Position numbers and translations under genes: made by a program
In this document: positions 61,653 through 64,000 of the stretch, piece after piece
How the letters are laid out: every line of letters starts with the position of its first letter
How positions within the stretch are numbered: the stretch's first letter is position 1
Origin: Pseudomonas laurylsulfatiphila
GTDB lineage: Bacteria; Pseudomonadota; Gammaproteobacteria; Pseudomonadales; Pseudomonadaceae
Direction of reading: 5' to 3'
NCBI RefSeq assembly: GCF_002934665.1
Contig: NZ_NIRS01000008.1
Coordinates: forward strand, 1 to 64,000
Length of the DNA stretch: 64,000 nucleotides
The notes under the pieces: model-generated
Told to the model about the DNA's origin: nothing
The model's database searches: none
The model's input: the letters and a program-made list of their open reading frames with translations, nothing else

Positions 61653-62590
61653 GCGTCGACAAACAACACTGGGCCGACCGCGAGGAGCGCGGCAGTTTCT
61701 GGCTGATGAAGCTCACCGCATTCGGCGCCAAAGTGCTGGGCCGTCGAGTACTGAGCCCAGTGTTGTACGGCATCGTCCTGTACTTCTTCCTGTTCGGACG
61801 CAGCGCCCGACACAGTGCCTGGCAATACCAGCAGCGCCTGGCCGACTGGAGCGGTCGCAACGAACTGCGCCCGAGCCATTGGCGGGTATTCGGCCAGTTC
61901 ATGGCGTTCGCCGACTCCATGCTCGACAAACTCGACGTCTGGAACGGCAGGCTGAGCATCGAGCAAATCGAAATCATCGACCCGGCGCTGCTGCGCGACC
62001 AGTTGCGCGCTGCCCGCGGCCAGATGCTGGTGGGCGCACACCTGGGCAACCTGGAAGTCTGCCGCGCACTGGCGGAAATCGGCGAGAAGGTCACGATGAA
62101 CGTGCTGGTGCACACCAAGCACGCCGAACAGTTCAACCGTTTGCTGGGTGAAGCCGGGGCGACCAACTTGCGCCTGATTCAGGTCAGTGAGCTCGACCCG
62201 GGGATCATGCTGCAATTGAGCGAGCGCCTGGAGCGTGGCGAGTGGCTGGCGATTGCCGGCGACCGCGTGCCACTGCATGGCGGGCGCAGCGTGACCGTGG
62301 ATTTTCTCGGCCATCCGGCCAGATTCCCTCAAGGCCCGTGGCTGTTGGCCGGCCTGCTGAAATGCCCGATCAATCTGCTGCTGTGCCTGAAAAAGCCCGA
62401 CGGCGACTATCGACTGACCATTGAACCCTTCGCTGAGGCAATCACCTGGATACGCAGCGACCGCGAACAGGTCATTCATCAGTGGGCGTCCCGCTACGCC
62501 GAGCGCCTGAGTCACTATTGCCTCGAAGCGCCCCAACAATGGTTCAACTTTTACCCTTTCTGGAAGACCGATGACGACGCCAACGCTTGA
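61649..62590 (+). CDS. LpxL/HtrB-like acyltransferase of the aryl-polyene cluster
   Basis: A 313-aa protein of the lysophospholipid/lipid A acyltransferase superfamily. It has one N-terminal hydrophobic helix (YGIVLYFFLFGRSA), the HLGNLE motif in place of NHxxxxD with the HxxxxE pattern, and GDRVPLHGGRSVTVDFLG. The open frame upstream to 61373 is a shadow of the glycosyltransferase gene. The last 20 bases overlap the ammonia-lyase gene. Confidence 0.85.
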   Translation: MSVDKQHWADREERGSFWLMKLTAFGAKVLGRRVLSPVLYGIVLYFFLFGRSARHSAWQYQQRLADWSGRNELRPSHWRVFGQFMAFADSMLDKLDVWNGRLSIEQIEIIDPALLRDQLRAARGQMLVGAHLGNLEVCRALAEIGEKVTMNVLVHTKHAEQFNRLLGEAGATNLRLIQVSELDPGIMLQLSERLERGEWLAIAGDRVPLHGGRSVTVDFLGHPARFPQGPWLLAGLLKCPINLLLCLKKPDGDYRLTIEPFAEAITWIRSDREQVIHQWASRYAERLSHYCLEAPQQWFNFYPFWKTDDDANA

Positions 62591-64000
62591 GCCGGTAACC
62601 TTCGGCGAACGCCCTCTGCGCATTGAAGATGTGCTGGCACTGGCCAACCGCAAGGTGCCGGCGCAGTTGCAAAGCGATCCCGCCTACCGCGAGCGCATCG
62701 CCAAGGGCGCGCGTTTTCTGGACTCGCTGCTGGACAAGGAAGGCGTGATCTACGGCGTGACCACCGGTTATGGCGACTCCTGCGTGGTCGCGGTGCCGCT
62801 GCATCACGTCGAAGCGCTACCGCAGCATCTGTACACCTTCCACGGCTGCGGACTGGGCAAACTGCTCGACGCCCAGGCCACCCGCGCGGTACTGGCGGCG
62901 CGTCTGCAGTCGCTGTGCCACGGTGTTTCCGGGGTGCGCGTGGAGCTGCTGGAACGCCTGCAGGCGTTCCTTGAACACGACATCCTGCCGCTGATTCCGG
63001 AGGAAGGTTCGGTCGGCGCCAGCGGTGACCTGACGCCGCTTTCGTACGTTGCCGCCACGCTGTCCGGCGAACGCGAAGTGATGTTCCGCGGCGAACGCCG
63101 GCAGGCTGCCGATGTGCACCGCGAACTCGGCTGGCAGCCGCTGGTGTTGCGTCCGAAAGAAGCCCTGGCACTGATGAACGGTACCGCCGTAATGACCGGC
63201 CTCGCCTGCCTGGCATTCGCCCGTGCTGATTACCTGCTGCAACTGGCCACCCGCATCACCGCGCTGAACGTGGTCGCCCTGCAGGGCAACCCGGAGCACT
63301 TCGACGAGCGCCTGTTCGCCGCCAAGCCACATCCGGGGCAGATGCAGGTCGCCGCGTGGCTGCGCAAGGATCTGGCCATCGACGCACCGACCGCCCCCTT
63401 GCATCGCCTGCAAGACCGCTACTCCCTGCGCTGCGCGCCCCATGTGCTGGGCGTGCTGGCCGACAGCCTGAACTGGCTGCGTTCGTTCATCGAGATTGAA
63501 CTCAACAGCGCCAACGACAACCCGATCATCGACGCCGAAGCCGAGCGCGTGCTGCACGGCGGGCACTTCTACGGCGGGCACATCGCGTTCGCCATGGACA
63601 GCCTGAAAAACCTCGTGGCCAACGTTGCCGACCTGCTGGACCGGCAACTCGCGCTGCTGGTGGACGAGCGCTACAACCATGGCTTGCCGAGCAACTTGTC
63701 CGGCGCCACGGCGGACCGCGCCATGCTCAACCACGGCTTCAAGGCCGTGCAGATCGGCACCAGCGCCTGGACTGCCGAAGCGCTGAAAAACACCATGCCG
63801 GCCAGCGTCTTCTCGCGCTCCACCGAATGCCACAACCAGGACAAAGTCAGCATGGGCACCATCGCCGCCCGTGATGCGATCCGCGTATTGGAACTCACCG
63901 AACAAGTGGCCGCCGCCACGCTGCTGGCGGCCAATCAGGGCGTCTGGCTGCGCGGCCAGGCCGAAGATGCACGCCCACTGCCACCCGCACTGGCCGCCAT
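62571..64000 (+). CDS. MIO-type aromatic amino acid ammonia-lyase (3' truncated by window end)
   Basis: The open frame runs from ATG 62571 off the right edge, so 476 of an expected ~510 residues are visible. The Ala-Ser-Gly triad that cyclises to the MIO cofactor is ASG at 150-152 in VGASGDLTPLSYV. GVTTGYG at 62-68 and ELNSANDNP are further family signatures. The specificity pair at 90-91 is Phe-His (LYTFHGCGLG), unlike the Ser-His of histidine lyases or His-Leu of tyrosine lyases. It likely makes the cinnamic or coumaric starter for the aryl polyene from Phe or Tyr; which one is uncertain. Confidence 0.9.
   Translation, partial: MTTPTLEPVTFGERPLRIEDVLALANRKVPAQLQSDPAYRERIAKGARFLDSLLDKEGVIYGVTTGYGDSCVVAVPLHHVEALPQHLYTFHGCGLGKLLDAQATRAVLAARLQSLCHGVSGVRVELLERLQAFLEHDILPLIPEEGSVGASGDLTPLSYVAATLSGEREVMFRGERRQAADVHRELGWQPLVLRPKEALALMNGTAVMTGLACLAFARADYLLQLATRITALNVVALQGNPEHFDERLFAAKPHPGQMQVAAWLRKDLAIDAPTAPLHRLQDRYSLRCAPHVLGVLADSLNWLRSFIEIELNSANDNPIIDAEAERVLHGGHFYGGHIAFAMDSLKNLVANVADLLDRQLALLVDERYNHGLPSNLSGATADRAMLNHGFKAVQIGTSAWTAEALKNTMPASVFSRSTECHNQDKVSMGTIAARDAIRVLELTEQVAAATLLAANQGVWLRGQAEDARPLPPALAA

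Overview
The window is chromosomal DNA of a Pseudomonas, most likely from the P. fluorescens group. The evidence is the high GC content, the GTGGGAGCGAGC...GCTCGCTCCCAC type REP elements between genes, and a gene order that follows the P. aeruginosa PAO1 block from hldE (PA4996) to selO (PA5023) with a few insertions. Gene names taken from PAO1 order are from memory, not from a search. I see no tRNA, rRNA, CRISPR array, insertion sequence or prophage.

Layout. (1) 21-21629: lipopolysaccharide core and export block. It holds hldE and msbA; a waaL O-antigen ligase fused to a kinase-like domain; an OafA-type acyltransferase; the tight operon wapO-like carbamoyltransferase-wapH-mig14-dnpA-ssg-wapR; a small YceK-like lipoprotein; and the inner-core operon waaF-waaC-waaG-waaP-wapP-wapQ-tandem kinase. 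Together these make the heptose precursor, build and phosphorylate the core, decorate it, flip lipid A-core and ligate O antigen. (2) 21937-29872: glnE, divergent from the pyruvate dehydrogenase operon aceE-aceF, with twin 13-bp palindromes (GTAGT-N3-ACTAC) between them. (3) 30297-36987: a PhoD-like phosphatase broken by one extra C in a C run, the c-di-GMP phosphodiesterase dipA, msrA, rlmJ and a DUF2165 membrane protein. (4) 37068-42963: the proline catabolism pair putP/putA, divergent, with an array of GGTTGCACC sites that fits PutA autoregulation. (5) 43222-56182: acyl-CoA dehydrogenase, chemoreceptor, a ZapA/ZapB-like pair, the CvrA antiporter, MscK, SelO, TrxC and an orphan ParA ATPase. 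(6) 56538-64000: the first part of an aryl-polyene pigment cluster (chain-length-factor-like protein, acyltransferase, two acyl carrier proteins, membrane protein, ligase-dehydratase fusion, glycosyltransferase, second acyltransferase, MIO ammonia-lyase), which runs off the right edge.

The points most worth a second look are: the kinase-like proteins of the LPS locus, two of which lack the catalytic Asp; the twin operator before aceE; the PutA operator array, including one copy inside putA; the one-base break in the PhoD-like gene; a Cys-to-Ser change in the TrxC zinc site; a hairpin overlapping the selO ribosome-binding site; and the aryl-polyene ligase-dehydratase fusion and ammonia-lyase selectivity residues. 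No wholly new multi-gene system is evident. All functions come from motif reading and remembered gene order.
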